A stretch of DNA of 64,000 bases from Hemileia vastatrix. Its lineage: Eukaryota > Basidiomycota > Pucciniomycetes > Pucciniales > Zaghouaniaceae. The notes below the pieces were generated by a model that was given only the letters and a program-made list of their open reading frames with translations, was not told where the DNA came from and did no database searches. The translations under genes were made by a program, and so were the position numbers. Position 1 is the first letter of the stretch; every line of letters begins with the position of its first letter. This document shows positions 53,658 through 64,000 of the stretch, one piece after another. The stretch lies in the NCBI GenBank assembly GCA_030280995.1, contig JASXTE010000259.1:1-64000 (forward strand), written 5' to 3'.

Positions 53658-56058
53658 TGTCCCACTCTGGAATCTACAGAGTAAGACTGAGTTTGAGAGT
53701 GTTGATTGCGAGTAGAGTAGAGTAGATTAGAATAGATTGGAATAGGATATATCGGCTGGCAGGAATGAGAATGACTAAAATGAATTTGAAATGTTCAAGT
53801 TGGGGTCTAGAATGACTCCAGAATGTCAAGTCGATGAGAATGCGGATGATCAAGTTTGAAACTCACAAGAATACTTCTAGCTGCTCTCCCCAGAGTGTAT
53901 TCTATCTACTCTCTACTGCTAAACAATGATTGTTTCGCCAAAAAAGTCTGTTTTCTAGTCGCTGAGTGCTGTCCGGTCTAAGTCTGAAAGTCTAGGATTC
54001 AAAAGTAAGTCTGGCAGAAGAAACAAAGTCTGAACAGTGTCAGAGAGTGAATAAAAGTCTGTTTTGTCTAGAAAATGATTAAATCACAGGCCTGAGAGTG
54101 GAATAGTTCAGAGATTGAGCAGTCCAAAGAGTAGAGAATAACACTCGGGTTGATGGGAAGAAAGAGTAGATCATTTGAAGAAGAGACACTAAAAGAATGA
54201 CTTTCCGAGGAGAGTAAAATCTCAAAAGACGTCGAACTGGTCCTTCGAGTGTGGAAAAGTGTTAGACTAGAAGAGAGAAGTCGAAGAGAGTAAAAAGTTC
54301 TAAAGTAGAGAGCTAGAAAGCGAAGAAGTAGAATTCTGAAAGAGCCAAAGAGTAGAGTTCTGAAAGAGTGAGAAGATTGCAAGCCTGGAAGTTCGTTGAA
54401 GTAGAAATCCAGACTCCTAAAAGGACGACTTAAAGTAGTGACTAGAGAGCTCAAAAGTGAGAAAGTAGAATTTGAAAAGAGTAGAAATGTGAAATCTGAA
54501 AGAGTAGAAATCTGAAATCTGAAATCTGAAATCTGATCTGAAAGAGTAGAAGACTATTAACCTGACAGAATGAAGGAGCAGAAGTACATAGTACTCGAGA
54601 GACTACTGGACGGATAGATGGAATAAGAAAGGGTAAGAAAGGTCGAAGATTGTAGATCTGAAAGAGTAGAGTAGAACAAGACTACTTCTTGAGAAATGGA
54701 AGGATGACTCCCAATCCAATCTCCAACAGAGACAGAATCGAAGTCTAGCTCGGTAGTATGACATTTCCAAGGTAGTTCTAGTTCATTCCAACTTGAGGAG
54801 GACTGTATGAATGACCCTTCATCTCCCACCCCAGTTGAGCAGTAATCCCTCTCCCATCCCAAGTAAAAGAGGTAGAATGAATCTGACTAGATGTACTCAC
54901 AGTTGAAGACCCGCTCTACAATCTCCAGCTAACAGAATGACCAAATACAGTCTCCAACTACCAGAATGACCCAAACAGTCCCCTATAACTCCCCAGGATC
55001 AAATTAGTCTGTTCTGCGTCTCTGTAAGTGCCCTTCGAGCGTAGCCAACGGAGTTAAGCATAATACTAGTGAGGGAGAACAGCCAGTCGTATCTGTTAGA
55101 AGTAGAAGAGACTGAATAATAAATAGTTGATGATGATGAATGATGACCCAAATTCAAGAAATCCAAAGTAGAAAGTAAAAGTAGAAAGTAGAAATCGATC
55201 TGAATCGAATGAATAATGAATCTCGAAATCAAGAATAAGATAGATCTGAGGTTGGATTGAGATCGAGAATGAGAAATGAAAGTTAGAAGTGATGACTGTT
55301 CACTATGCCTGGTAGAAGTGATTGTGAGTGTGAGATGGCAAGAATAAGAATGTTGAATATGGATATCTACTTGTACATATCTTGATGAGATATGAGTAGA
55401 GGTTGAATGTTGATATTGATTGAAGTGATTGATTGGTATGAGTGGATTGACTGACTGCAGACTGAGTGAGGTGAGTGAACCGATACTTGTTGATTGTCGT
55501 TTGTTGTGTTGATGAATGGATGGATGATTACTGGATGATGATCAATTCAATTCCATTCTATTCGATCCATTTGATTCCATTCCATATACTAGCTGCTCTG
55601 TCGTTGATGTCGTTGATAGAGACGGTTGAATTGAATTGGATTTCATTGATTCTTTAGTCACTCGAGGCCAAAGCGCGATTCTCATTCTCGACTGACTTGA
55701 TCGATTTTCTCTCTATACCATTCATCATCACTTTCTCATCTTCAAAGTCAACTTCGACTTTAACTTTACTATCCTTCATCTTTCACGTTCATTTGGTTGA
55801 CTATCAAGAGTATACCATACTTCAATCGGTGATACTAGAGGTTATCATGTACTTGTAGCTCACCATGAGATGGGTACTGATGCATAGTCTGGCTGGTTCA
55901 GTGTGAGTACTACAGTGGTTGATGGTGGTGTATATCTTATTCTTCATTTTATTAGAGAGACACATTTTGACTTCGATCAACTTGATAAGATCACAAGCAG
56001 TGTCGGATCGATTGAGTATCAAATCTCGATTTTTGATCTCATATCGCTGGTAGCAGTC
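53658..56058. other. Long intergenic region, no gene seen
   Basis: 2.4 kb of sequence rich in AGTCTGAAAGAGTAGA-like words, with an AAATCTG tandem near 54503-54535. No conserved frame, tRNA or rRNA recognised. Confidence 0.4.
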
Positions 56059-56453
56059 ATGGATATCACTTTTCAGCCAAATGGATTGATTTTCATTTCA
56101 TTCGATAGAGGAGGTCCTTCCGATCAAGAATCTGAAATCAGAACTCGAAAGAGACTGCTCCTGCCAGTACAGTGGTTTTCGCAAGATAGACTTGGTGGGA
56201 AGACCAAGACGTTTTCGTCTCTCTAAATTCAATCTCTTCTCTTATTCCACTTTCGATAACAGATTCGGACTCTTCGCTATCAACCGAATGGGAATCTCAA
56301 TTTCTTAGACTTTCGAGAGACATTCTCGGTGAGCAGAGCATTGAGATCCCATTCCCATCCAGACTCGAGCTCTCTTTCTGGTCGATAACATCTCAAGGTG
56401 CCAAGATGGACGGATTTGCTTTTCAGAATCGGATTCCCAGGATTCGAAAGTAG
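56059..56453 (+). CDS. Candidate two-exon gene, uncharacterised
   Basis: A possible first exon from ATG 56059 (MDITFQPNGLIFISFDRGGP...) could splice by a GTGGGA donor near 56196 to an acceptor at CGATAACAG (about 56262). The second exon reads DSDSSLSTEWESQFLRLSRD and ends QNRIPRIRK-stop at 56453. The second exon looks protein-like for over 60 codons; no family is recognised and the joining is speculative. Confidence 0.2.
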
Positions 56454-57408
56454 ATGAGACATGCTCAAAGTGCAAGTTGTCAAATGAAATCAAAGCTCAT
56501 CAACTTTTCACTTTGTCATTTCATCCTACCTCTTACCCCTTTTGCTCTAGATTCGACAGATCCAATCGTAGGAGATTCATCGAATGACTTAATCATTCAT
56601 TTAGGAATGAGTTTTGTAAAGAAAAATCAATTCATTCAACGAGGCGAGTTACGAGTGACAAGTTGGAGAGAGAGAGAGAAGGAATGACAAGAGGGATGGG
56701 ACTGGAATGGATAGTCGTAGGGCAAAGTTAAGATAGAATTCGAGGATCTATCTCGCAAGATCAGATAGTAGAATTCTGAGAAAAAGGAGGAACTAATTCG
56801 GATTTTGAATTGAAGATTACTTGGGATTCCTTTGGACATCTCTCTATAATGTCTCTCTCTCTCTCTTCTCCTCCAATCTTACTACCTTGATAATTTCATT
56901 CTTCTATCCATTTCTTTGTTTCCATCTCGATCATCTACTCTTTGATTCTAGAACTTACCTTAAAGCGTACCTACTGTAGATACTGTAGATAAAGATTGCT
57001 TTTGCATTTTGATCATGGATCCATTTCACCAAAAGAATCTATCCTATCTACTTGCCATGACATTCCTTCCACTTTTGCATTGTGTTTGACTTGCTCTTTG
57101 TGTGCAGGAATCTAAGTAGTTCAGCATCTATCTATCTATCTATCTATCTATCTTGATCCCCATTCATTCCCTATTAATTCTTATCATCCTCACTAACTAT
57201 CCTGATCGTCAATTTAAAGGCTTGATTGAATGAAGTTATTGATGTTAATGCTTTGATGAAGATAGGAAGGAGAAGAACCAAAGGAGAAAGAACGAAGTGA
57301 AGAGTAGAGTAGAAGGGGAAGAAGGAAAGTTAGATATCTCGATCTTGTCCTCGATCTATCTATCCTATCCCTACTCTACTCTACTGAACTCTGTCTACTG
57401 ATCCGATC
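56454..57408. other. Intergenic, upstream of the CaaX Smr gene
   Basis: No gene seen. Contains the (CTAT)n tract listed separately. Confidence 0.4.
57126..57155. repeat. (CTAT)n microsatellite
   Basis: Seven near-perfect CTAT units upstream of the Smr gene at 57409. Confidence 0.9.
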
Positions 57409-59076
57409 ATGGCCAACGACGTTGTCTATTTCCTCAAGACGCACAAGTCGCAGATCATCAAGTACGCCAAAAAGGCGTTTACTTGGTGGAAGAAGAACCA
57501 GAACAAGCAGCAGCAACAAGGAGGATACGGCAATCAACAGCAGCCACAGCAACAGCAGGCATATGGTGGTGGATACGCTGGTGGTTATGCTGGTCAACAG
57601 CAACAGAACTGGAATCAACCGCCTCCCATCGGTCAATACTCGAATCCTCATGAGAATGTGCAGCACGGAATGAATGGAGTCAAGCCCAATCATGGCAAAT
57701 ACGACGACAACCAAGTGAACCAAGCGAATGCAAGATACAAGGAATTGAGAGACTCTGCCAGGTCAGAAGGTGACAAGATGGCAAAATGCTTCGACGCTGC
57801 TCATCAGGCTCACAATCAAGGAGATGGAGCCAGAGCAAAGCAAATGAGCAACCAAGGTCATCAACATCAGCAGAGGATGAATCAGCTGAATCAAGAGGCT
57901 AGCGATTGGATATTCAACGCAAACAATGAAGATTCGAGAGAGAATGAAGTCGGTGAGTGGCGATAGGTGGCAGAAGGAGAAGGAGGGAGGAGGAGATTGG
58001 GTAGCAAGAACAGAAGTCTGAGATGGACTCGAGGAGCAAAAGGGGGGATGCAGAGAGCTCATCAATGATTGTTTTCTTCAGCTCGTCAAGGTTTCCCTCG
58101 TTGATTCGAGTCAAAAGAGTTCTAAGGCTGACAAGTCTGACCGACTCGCTCTCGTCTCTTCTCTCTCTTTCTTCTCCCCTCTCTCTTCTTACTCATTTCT
58201 CGTTTCTTTCATTCAGATCTGCACGGTCTCTACACTCAAGAAGCTATCAAGCGTACCGAACAAGCAGTCCAACAGGCTCAGGCTCAAGGAAAGACTGAAT
58301 TGAGAATCATTGTTGGAAAGGTGAGTTAGAAATCTAGACTCCTCTTCTTTGCTCTTGGGTCGTCGTCGAGAACAGAAAAGCTTCTCTGTCTTCCCTCCAA
58401 TCAATCTCTTGCCCCTTGTATCGGTTGCCTTCTTCCCACGCCTTGATCTGACTCTTTCTCCATTCTCTCTTTACTTTCGCTTGGTCTTCTGTCCCTTTCC
58501 CTCTTCTCTTCTTGAACAAATAGGGAATTCACTCAAAAGATCACGTAGCTCACATCAAGCCTGCGGTTGAGAAATTAATGAGAGAGTGAGTGATTTGTCT
58601 CATCAAAATCCTATCTCACTTCCTTGACTCTTGGTTTTTCTTAACATTCATAGGATCACGAAAATGATTTTCTAGTCCTGAAGATGCATCTAAATAACAA
58701 ACTGACAAATCTCTCTTCTCTTGTCATTCTTGATTCCACAGCTATAATCTAGCAGCTTATCTCGATCCTCACAATTCAGGCGTCTTGGTAGTCAACCTTC
58801 AAGGTCAAGGAGGTGGATCTAGAGACGCTGGCTTCACTAGAGACTTGGCAAAACAAGCCGGTGGAGATGAAGATCAGGTAAGTAAGAATGCAAACTTGAA
58901 TGTGGAACTTGTTTCCTTTCATCCGTCTCGTCTCGATGGCCCAATCGAGGATCAATCATCGAGCAGGACTTGGTTTTCCAATTTTCTAACATGAGCTCAA
59001 TTTCTCTCACTTTCTCTCTTTTTTCTCTCTCTGATTTGTCTCAACCTAATCCCTTTTGCAGTGTACTATCATGTAG
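57409..59076 (+). CDS. DUF1771/Smr-domain protein with C-terminal CaaX box
   Basis: Five exons, 57409-57952, 58217-58320, 58524-58585, 58742-58877 and 59062-59076, all in phase, give 286 residues. Order: basic N-terminus, glutamine/glycine/tyrosine-rich linker, DUF1771 (NARYKELRDSARSEGDKMAK), Smr domain (DLHGLYTQEAIKRT, LRIIVGKGIHS, HNSGVLVVNL). The last exon encodes only C-T-I-M and the stop, a CaaX box whose final methionine favours farnesylation. The protein is therefore probably membrane-tethered by a lipid, unlike its transmembrane paralogue at 52320. Introns after exons 1-3 are at the same positions in both genes, so they are duplicates. Confidence 0.85.
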
Positions 59077-59399
59077 AGGCCTCTCATCTCATCCCTTCTC
59101 TCCCGCTTCTTCGCTGCTCTGGTTCTTCGGATCGCAGCCATCTTCATATAGTCGAAATCCTCGATCTTCTCTCCATTCCGTCTACATTATCTCTATAAAA
59201 AGGCCGAAAAGCTGCAAACTATTGAGAACTTGCTTTGATACCACTCATCTTCCTTGACTCTCTACAGCAAGGATCAAGACTCGTTTTTTTTTAGTCTCTC
59301 TCTTGCTAGTGATTTTTCCAAGCGTAAAAGAGGGCTTGTGACGCAAAGACGATTGATCTTGCCAGATCAGATATAAGGCTTAAAGGAGAGGAGAATTCA
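59077..59399. other. Intergenic after the CaaX Smr gene
   Basis: 3' flank of the Smr gene; nothing else recognised. Confidence 0.35.
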
Positions 59400-59685
59400 C
59401 GCTCACGCCATTCTTGCTGTGCTTTCTGTGTTTAATCAAAGAATGGTTTAGATTCTTGATTTGAAAAGTAAGAATAGTGTCAAGAGAATCAATCCTATCA
59501 GCCATTTGAATCTCGCCAATCTTGTTGCTTCGCCCAATTGGATCACTAGAACTCCAGAGTTGTTTGGATCCGCGGAGCAATCTAGCTTTTGTCTATGTAT
59601 TGACGAGAATGGATGAAAAGAGAGGGGTGGAAAAGCGTCAGAGAAGGGCAGAAGGATGTGTTGCCAGATCGACAGGGCGGAATCT
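59400..59685 (-). pseudogene. Inverted copy of the last exon of the anchored Smr gene
   Basis: Nearly identical, reversed, to about 53005-53285. It keeps the intron end (ATACATAG), the KLDCSADPNNSGVLVIQ coding and the membrane anchor (GLILLTLFLLF). No Smr core precedes it. High identity implies a recent copy. Confidence 0.8.
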
Positions 59686-59689
59686 GCCA

Positions 59690-59939
59690 TCTCAATTTGG
59701 TTCTGGAGAAGCTTCTGCTCCCTCCCCAAGTCTCCATCGGTTATCAATCCATTTTTCTCCCTAATCTGGTCAAATTGGTGATTCAGGATCCCCAACAGCT
59801 AGATGTGGTGCTTGTGGAGAAAGTCATCAACAGCAGGAAATTAGTAGTCCCAACCTTTCAATTTGTTTGCGAGAAAGATACTGATGAAGAAGGAATGGTA
59901 GAAGTCGAGGATTGGGCTGAGAGGGATTGGACCAAGTGA
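59690..59939 (+). pseudogene. C-terminal relic of an F-box gene (D-like)
   Basis: Encodes ICHLNLVLEKLLLPPQVSIG and, further on, FLPNLVKLVIQDPQQLDVVL, with the end DWAERDWTK. It parallels the relic at 39036-39291, and both are followed by about 250 bp of similar 3' flank (59940-60200 and 39292-39560). It is joined directly to the inverted Smr fragment. Confidence 0.7.
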
Positions 59940-60807
59940 GAAGAGGGATCGGACAGAGTGAGAGATGTGAATTGTTTTTGTCTCTATCCAGACGTTCTCA
60001 ATGGCAACCAATTTAGCGAGTCCATTCAAGTTGAAAAGATGTGATGACAGTTTCTTTCGAATCAAAAAAAAGTGAGTCAAATCATAGTCTGATTTGTTGA
60101 TGTTGAAGTTGGAAGAGCAAAAGAAACCAACCAAGATGGATGTTTGCCTTGCTTTCTCTTAAGAACATGCTTCCAAAGACAGATTGAATGTCACAGACCG
60201 AAAAAGAGTGATTTTTTGGGCAGTTTCACCCTGAGATCTTTGGCGCAAAGAGATGAAACCGGCAGAGATAGGAAAGCATTCAAAGGATCAAGACACCGAG
60301 AAGCGACGAAACAATCCTGACGTGGGAAATGAGAGCAAAGAGACAACAGCGAAAGCTTGAAGTCGACAACGGATTTGAGTCAGAAGAGCAGCAAAGTTGA
60401 TAGTTTTCCCAAGATTGTATCTCGTATCGAAGGGAGTAAAAAGAAGTCTTTGGCTTTGAGAGAAACCTACAGAGAAAACCAAGAAAAATCCTGGGTAAAG
60501 AATCAGAATCAGGGAAAAGATTAGAAACAACTTGTGGTTTCGAGAAAGGTGGTGTTGAGAGATTGAGAGCTCTCGCCTTCAAACAAAAGGGGCTCGGGCA
60601 GACTGTCAATTGCGAGAGTTGTGAAAAAAGTTGAAAAAAGTAAAGAGGAGTCAGCTTGCTTTAAGAGATCATCAGGTAAGAATCGGAAGGACCTCTATGA
60701 AACTCATTATCTGATTCCAAGACCGAATACGACCAGAACTCAACCCGTATGAAAAGAGCAAGAAAATAAAGGAACAGAATAATGAGAGGAAGGAGGGAAA
60801 AGACTAG

Positions 60808-61427
60808 TCCTGTTCAAAGCCTTTCCTCTACGTCTCCACAAAATCCACAGGTGCCATCAAAGTGGCACGCAGGGATGACGAGCCTGCGAGGAGGTCTTGT
60901 CAATGAATTGGGATTTACTATGTAGTAGGACGTGAAAATGGGGCCCACCACCCAAATCTCAGAATTCTTAACTCTGTCAATTCTGATCCAACCCACTTAA
61001 TTTTTTTTTTGGAAACAAAAGTGTTTGGTCATTGAAAAATACACACCAAGTTTTGATATACATTATTTATTGAGAGTGACAGGCATTTTGATGAAGAAAA
61101 TGGTTCTAGTTGGCCCTTCTCTTCCAATTACAGCTTCAAGACCAGGAAGCCGACAGATTGATTTTGAGCACACAATCACAAAATGTATTGAAAGAATTTT
61201 CAGAAAAGAGTTAAAAGCAATGACAAAATCGAGGTTGAAGAGGTTGAAAAAGAGGTTGGAAAAGGCCATTTTTGCATCCCACCACATATTAAATCGCGAG
61301 TTCATCGACAAGACTCTAAAACATTAGCCCGCACACATTGAGGTCCAAACACCCTCAACCAAACACCACACCGCTTCGATAATGATTGCTTTGATGATGA
61401 TTGCTTAAATGTTTTAGGGTCTTGGAC
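60808..61427. mobile_element. 620-bp insertion flanked by 8-bp direct duplication
   Basis: AAGACTAG occurs at 60800-60807 and 61428-61435, exactly where homology to the C-gene 3' block stops and resumes. Near the ends, GTTCAAAGCC and GTCCAAGACCC (reversed) are weakly similar. Inside, GTGTTTGGTCA (about 61021) faces an inverted CCAAACACC near 61360. An 8-bp duplication is typical of hAT-type DNA transposons; the class is inferred, and it could be a non-autonomous derivative. Confidence 0.5.
61025..61327 (+). CDS. ORF inside the insertion (100 aa)
   Basis: A lysine/arginine-rich 100-residue frame with TKSRLKRLKKRLEKAIFASH; no known domain recognised. It may be a fragment of an element-encoded protein or chance. 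Confidence 0.2.
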   Translation: MVIEKYTPSFDIHYLLRVTGILMKKMVLVGPSLPITASRPGSRQIDFEHTITKCIERIFRKELKAMTKSRLKRLKKRLEKAIFASHHILNREFIDKTLKH

Positions 61428-61900
61428 AAGACTAGGAAAAGACCAGCCACCTCTGGGTCTTTCTTCAGCTCAGAACTCGAAACTTTCTCAATCTCTATCA
61501 TGATCACTCACATTTTTCTGCTTCATTGAGCCATTCTTCTCCTTCCAATCAATCAATGGTAAGAACTTTGCCTTCAATGTGAGCAGAAAGTTGAGATCCT
61601 CTCGGAAAACCTACAGTGTTTCAAAAAATTGCTTGACTAGGTTTCTTGTCCAAAGTTTGTGAATTCTCAATACTGAGACTTTGAAGTTCTGGCAGCAGAA
61701 AACTCTGAGACTCTTTGCACAATTTAAGGAGCTCTGGATCAATCCTAGCAGTAGACAAAGCATGCATAAAGAAGTTTAAATAACTTTGTGTCTTCACGGG
61801 TAGGTGGCAAGGCTGATCAGTCTTGACACGTCTGGACGAAGAGCTGATCCGCTGTAGAGTTGCATCTTGATCAATACCCAGGACCAGATGAAGTCATTTT

Positions 61901-63718
61901 AACCAGCCTTAATCAAAACACTGTTCAATTGCTGATCAAGAAGCCTCAAGCTTGACTCAATCTGGAGGGTTGATCTCAAAAATTGAATCAATCCGTTTTC
62001 AGCCTTGAGTCACTCTTGATATTTGTTTCTCGAGCTTGAATCTAGGCTGTCCTTTTGACTGATCCAGCTGGAAATCAAGCTTGCCAGCTTGATTCAAAAG
62101 CAATAATGTGACAAAAATGTTTTCTATTTCTATTATCTATACTACAGATCAAAGAATGGAACAGCACAGACTCTTTTGACATGGTCTATGCTCGCATCTA
62201 TTGATCATAAACAATTGAAAGCCGGAATAAAGGTAGAAATCAAAGTGCAAGGCTGTGGCGGATGAATGAGTGGATGAAAGCTCAGGCAAAGATCCAACAC
62301 TTCCTCATTTTGGACACAAGGAGAAGAAGAGGTACTGAATGAAAGTTGTCATTGGAAGAAAAGATAAGAAGACGTCAGAAAGACGCATGAGATAGAGTGA
62401 TGAGCAGTTTCTTCACTTTCTTTTTCCAGCTGTCTCCATCAACACCATCAATGCCTACAATCACTGACCTGTGAGATACAATGATAGAGTAGAGAAGTGT
62501 AGTACCTTTGAGAATCTGAAGAGATAAAGTAACAGAGAGAGGAAAAGAAAAGAAATGTCAGGTCTTTGAAGATACACGGGATGGCAAAAGAAGGAGAAGT
62601 CAAGAGAAGACCTCACTGTTTAGTCATTTAAAGATTGGGATGGCATGCTCTTTTATCTAACATGAATTATGCTAATCGACTTAGGCACTTCTAGAGGGAA
62701 CTGAGTATACAAAAGCAGATACCCAGCATCTCGACATCTTTGAAAAATTGTCCCTGACATTGGTTCCCACTTCTCTAGCAGACAATGTGGAAGATCAAAG
62801 AGCATCAAGTTATGAAGTAGTATCCAGAATTAGAAGGATCAGGAATCAAAGGAGCAAAGATATGCCTAAGGCTGTTACTGGCAATTGACGTGTACCATTG
62901 TGAAGTCTGTAAGTCATGATCCATCGAATCTTGACCCAATACTCAAACTAGTCTGAGAACTTAGGAGGTTTTCAAGGTTAAAGAAGGGACAGTTCAAGAT
63001 TGAATCAAGCTGACAAAGCTTCAAGATTCATTCAAGCCTCAAGATCGACACATCTCGCCCACCTGATGGATGCTTCTGAGCCAAGATTGAGTTGATATTG
63101 ACCTTCAGTCTTGGATCAGTATTGTTTTGATCTCAATCTTGAGCCTGTCCTGAACCAAGGCTGAGTCAACCTTGCGAGGCTGTGGACCATGTGCCGCCGC
63201 ATTACCTGATTAGTCATCAAGATGGTCAATCAATCACGGCCCACTTTCTGATTTACCTCCTTGGGATCACACCTTCTAGTCTAGCCCCATTCAGAGTCTC
63301 ATCCTCTCTTCTTTCTCACACCATCAACACTGAAACTGTGAAGGATCAAGTTAAGACTATGAGCAAGACTCATGATTGACTGACAAGAGAAAGCATCTGA
63401 CTACAAGATGAAGACCTCTCTGAAAGAAGTCATGTTGCAGGAAGCTTTTTGATTTGACCAATTGTTCTGAAATTCCATGTTCAAACTTCAAGCTTCACTC
63501 TACCTTTTCTACACCTTCCCTTGCACCTCAGTCTCAGCCCTGCGCACCTCTTCTTGACAAGGGCAGGTGAAACCAAGGTTGGACAGGACCAAGCTCAAAA
63601 GCTCTCCAAAATGGATTCACTCTTGCTTCAACCTTGAATCAATCTCAAGAGCTCTTCTGAAATGGAATCTGCCTTGAAATCAAGCTTACCCATTCTCAGA
63701 GCTCAAAACATTAGCCCA
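61901..63718. other. Gene-poor region rich in TCAAG/CTTGA words
   Basis: Many copies of TCAAGCTTGA-like and TTGATTCAA-like words on both strands (61830-62100, 62930-63180, 63590-63710), suggesting decayed repetitive DNA. No coding frame is supported. Confidence 0.4.
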
Positions 63719-63806
63719 TGTAACACGTGTCGAAGCTGTACTCTTTTCGATCTTGTAGTCAGTGTAACACGTGTCGAAGCTGTACTCTTTTCGATCTTGT
63801 AGTCAG
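63719..63806. repeat. Two perfect 44-bp tandem repeats
   Basis: 63719-63762 is repeated at 63763-63806 without a difference; each unit contains ACACGTGT. Confidence 0.9.
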
Positions 63807-63898
63807 ACACTTTCTTCCCTCAGCCAATCATCATCTAGCTTGCTCTGCCTACGTATCACAGTCAGACACTTTCTTCCCTTAGTCAATCATCATCTAGC
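63801..63898. repeat. 39-bp direct repeat, imperfect
   Basis: 63801-63839 recurs at 63860-63898 with two mismatches. The first copy overlaps the end of the 44-bp repeat. Confidence 0.85.
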
Positions 63899-64000
63899 AA
63901 GCCTGACCAGATCTTTAACAAATCTCAAGATTCCTAGTGACTTCTCAGTCCTACTCTCAGCTACTTTCAATCTGGAAACACTCCTTCTTCAAGCTCCTCA

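Larger units (their letters stand above)
60240..61900 (-). pseudogene. Relic of a subfamily C F-box gene, interrupted by an insertion
   Basis: At 61500-61850 the minus strand reads YLNFFMHALSTARID, LLPELQSLSIENSQTLDKKP and, after a frame break, EGKVLTIDWLEGEEWLNEAE with KCE-stop: the C-type end. Its 3' block continues at 60240-60799 (compare 31787-32636). The element at 60808-61427 splits the two. The F-box half is missing. Confidence 0.65.

Noticed and set aside
55005..55120. Words resembling 5S rRNA (GTTAAGC, AGTGAGGGAGAAC).
   Set aside because: The spacing and the internal promoter boxes do not fit a 5S gene, and no terminal stem is seen.
57118..57160. Regular tetranucleotide repeats as a possible CRISPR-like array.
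   Set aside because: They are simple microsatellites without spacers, and the genome is eukaryotic.

Overview
This is a fungal window, most likely from a basidiomycete. The conserved genes (rai1/DXO, rae1/gle2, a RasGAP, a glutamate-cysteine ligase modifier subunit, a MARVEL protein, Smr proteins) are cut by many short introns, mostly GTGAGT...AG, and every spliced frame below was joined by hand from such sites. A rust-lineage (Pucciniomycotina) origin is possible but cannot be proved from the sequence alone.

Two kinds of DNA alternate. The first is a clade-specific family of F-box/leucine-rich proteins whose coding regions lack introns, in three blocks: 1-8334, 30.8-39.3 kb and 42.1-49.3 kb. 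I sort them into four subfamilies by their ends: A (starts MSSNLDQ, ends WMK), B (starts MSLNR, ends ARGWMK), C (starts xLxQA/MTLNP, ends ETESCE-like) and D (starts MSLxxx, ends ERDWTK). The unit C(+) B(-) A(-) occurs at 2.7-8.3 kb and again at 42.1-47.7 kb. The central block is an inverted relative, D-C-(A/B), in which A and B are fused into one chimeric gene. Twelve members share a roughly 25-nt leader motif 35-90 nt before the ATG, and A/C or C/D neighbours share short head-to-head promoters. Five full-length members look intact, as does the chimera. Others carry nonsense codons, a 4-nt deletion or a 10-nt duplication, and further 3'-end relics lie at 38.3, 39.1, 59.8 and 61.6 kb.

The second kind is islands of conserved genes. 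At 8.7-30.4 kb lie a small GPI-type secreted protein, the RNA 5'-end decapping nuclease rai1, a membrane coiled-coil protein, a RasGAP of the fission-yeast gap1 type, the mRNA export factor rae1, a PPP1R37-like LRR protein with an RVxF motif, and a secreted GH43-like glycosidase. At 39.7-41.8 kb lies the glutamate-cysteine ligase modifier subunit. At 50.1-59.1 kb lie a MARVEL protein and two DUF1771/Smr paralogues, one ending in a transmembrane anchor and the other in a CaaX box.

The last 4.5 kb is repeat-rich: an inverted Smr fragment, F-box relics, a 620-bp insertion flanked by an 8-bp direct duplication, and tandem repeats at the right edge. Two conserved genes (rai1 and the PPP1R37-like gene) each contain two single-base frame losses. 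This looks more like base-calling or assembly error than gene death, and it cautions against over-reading the one 1-nt frameshift in the F-box family. The multi-base lesions and nonsense codons are not explained that way.
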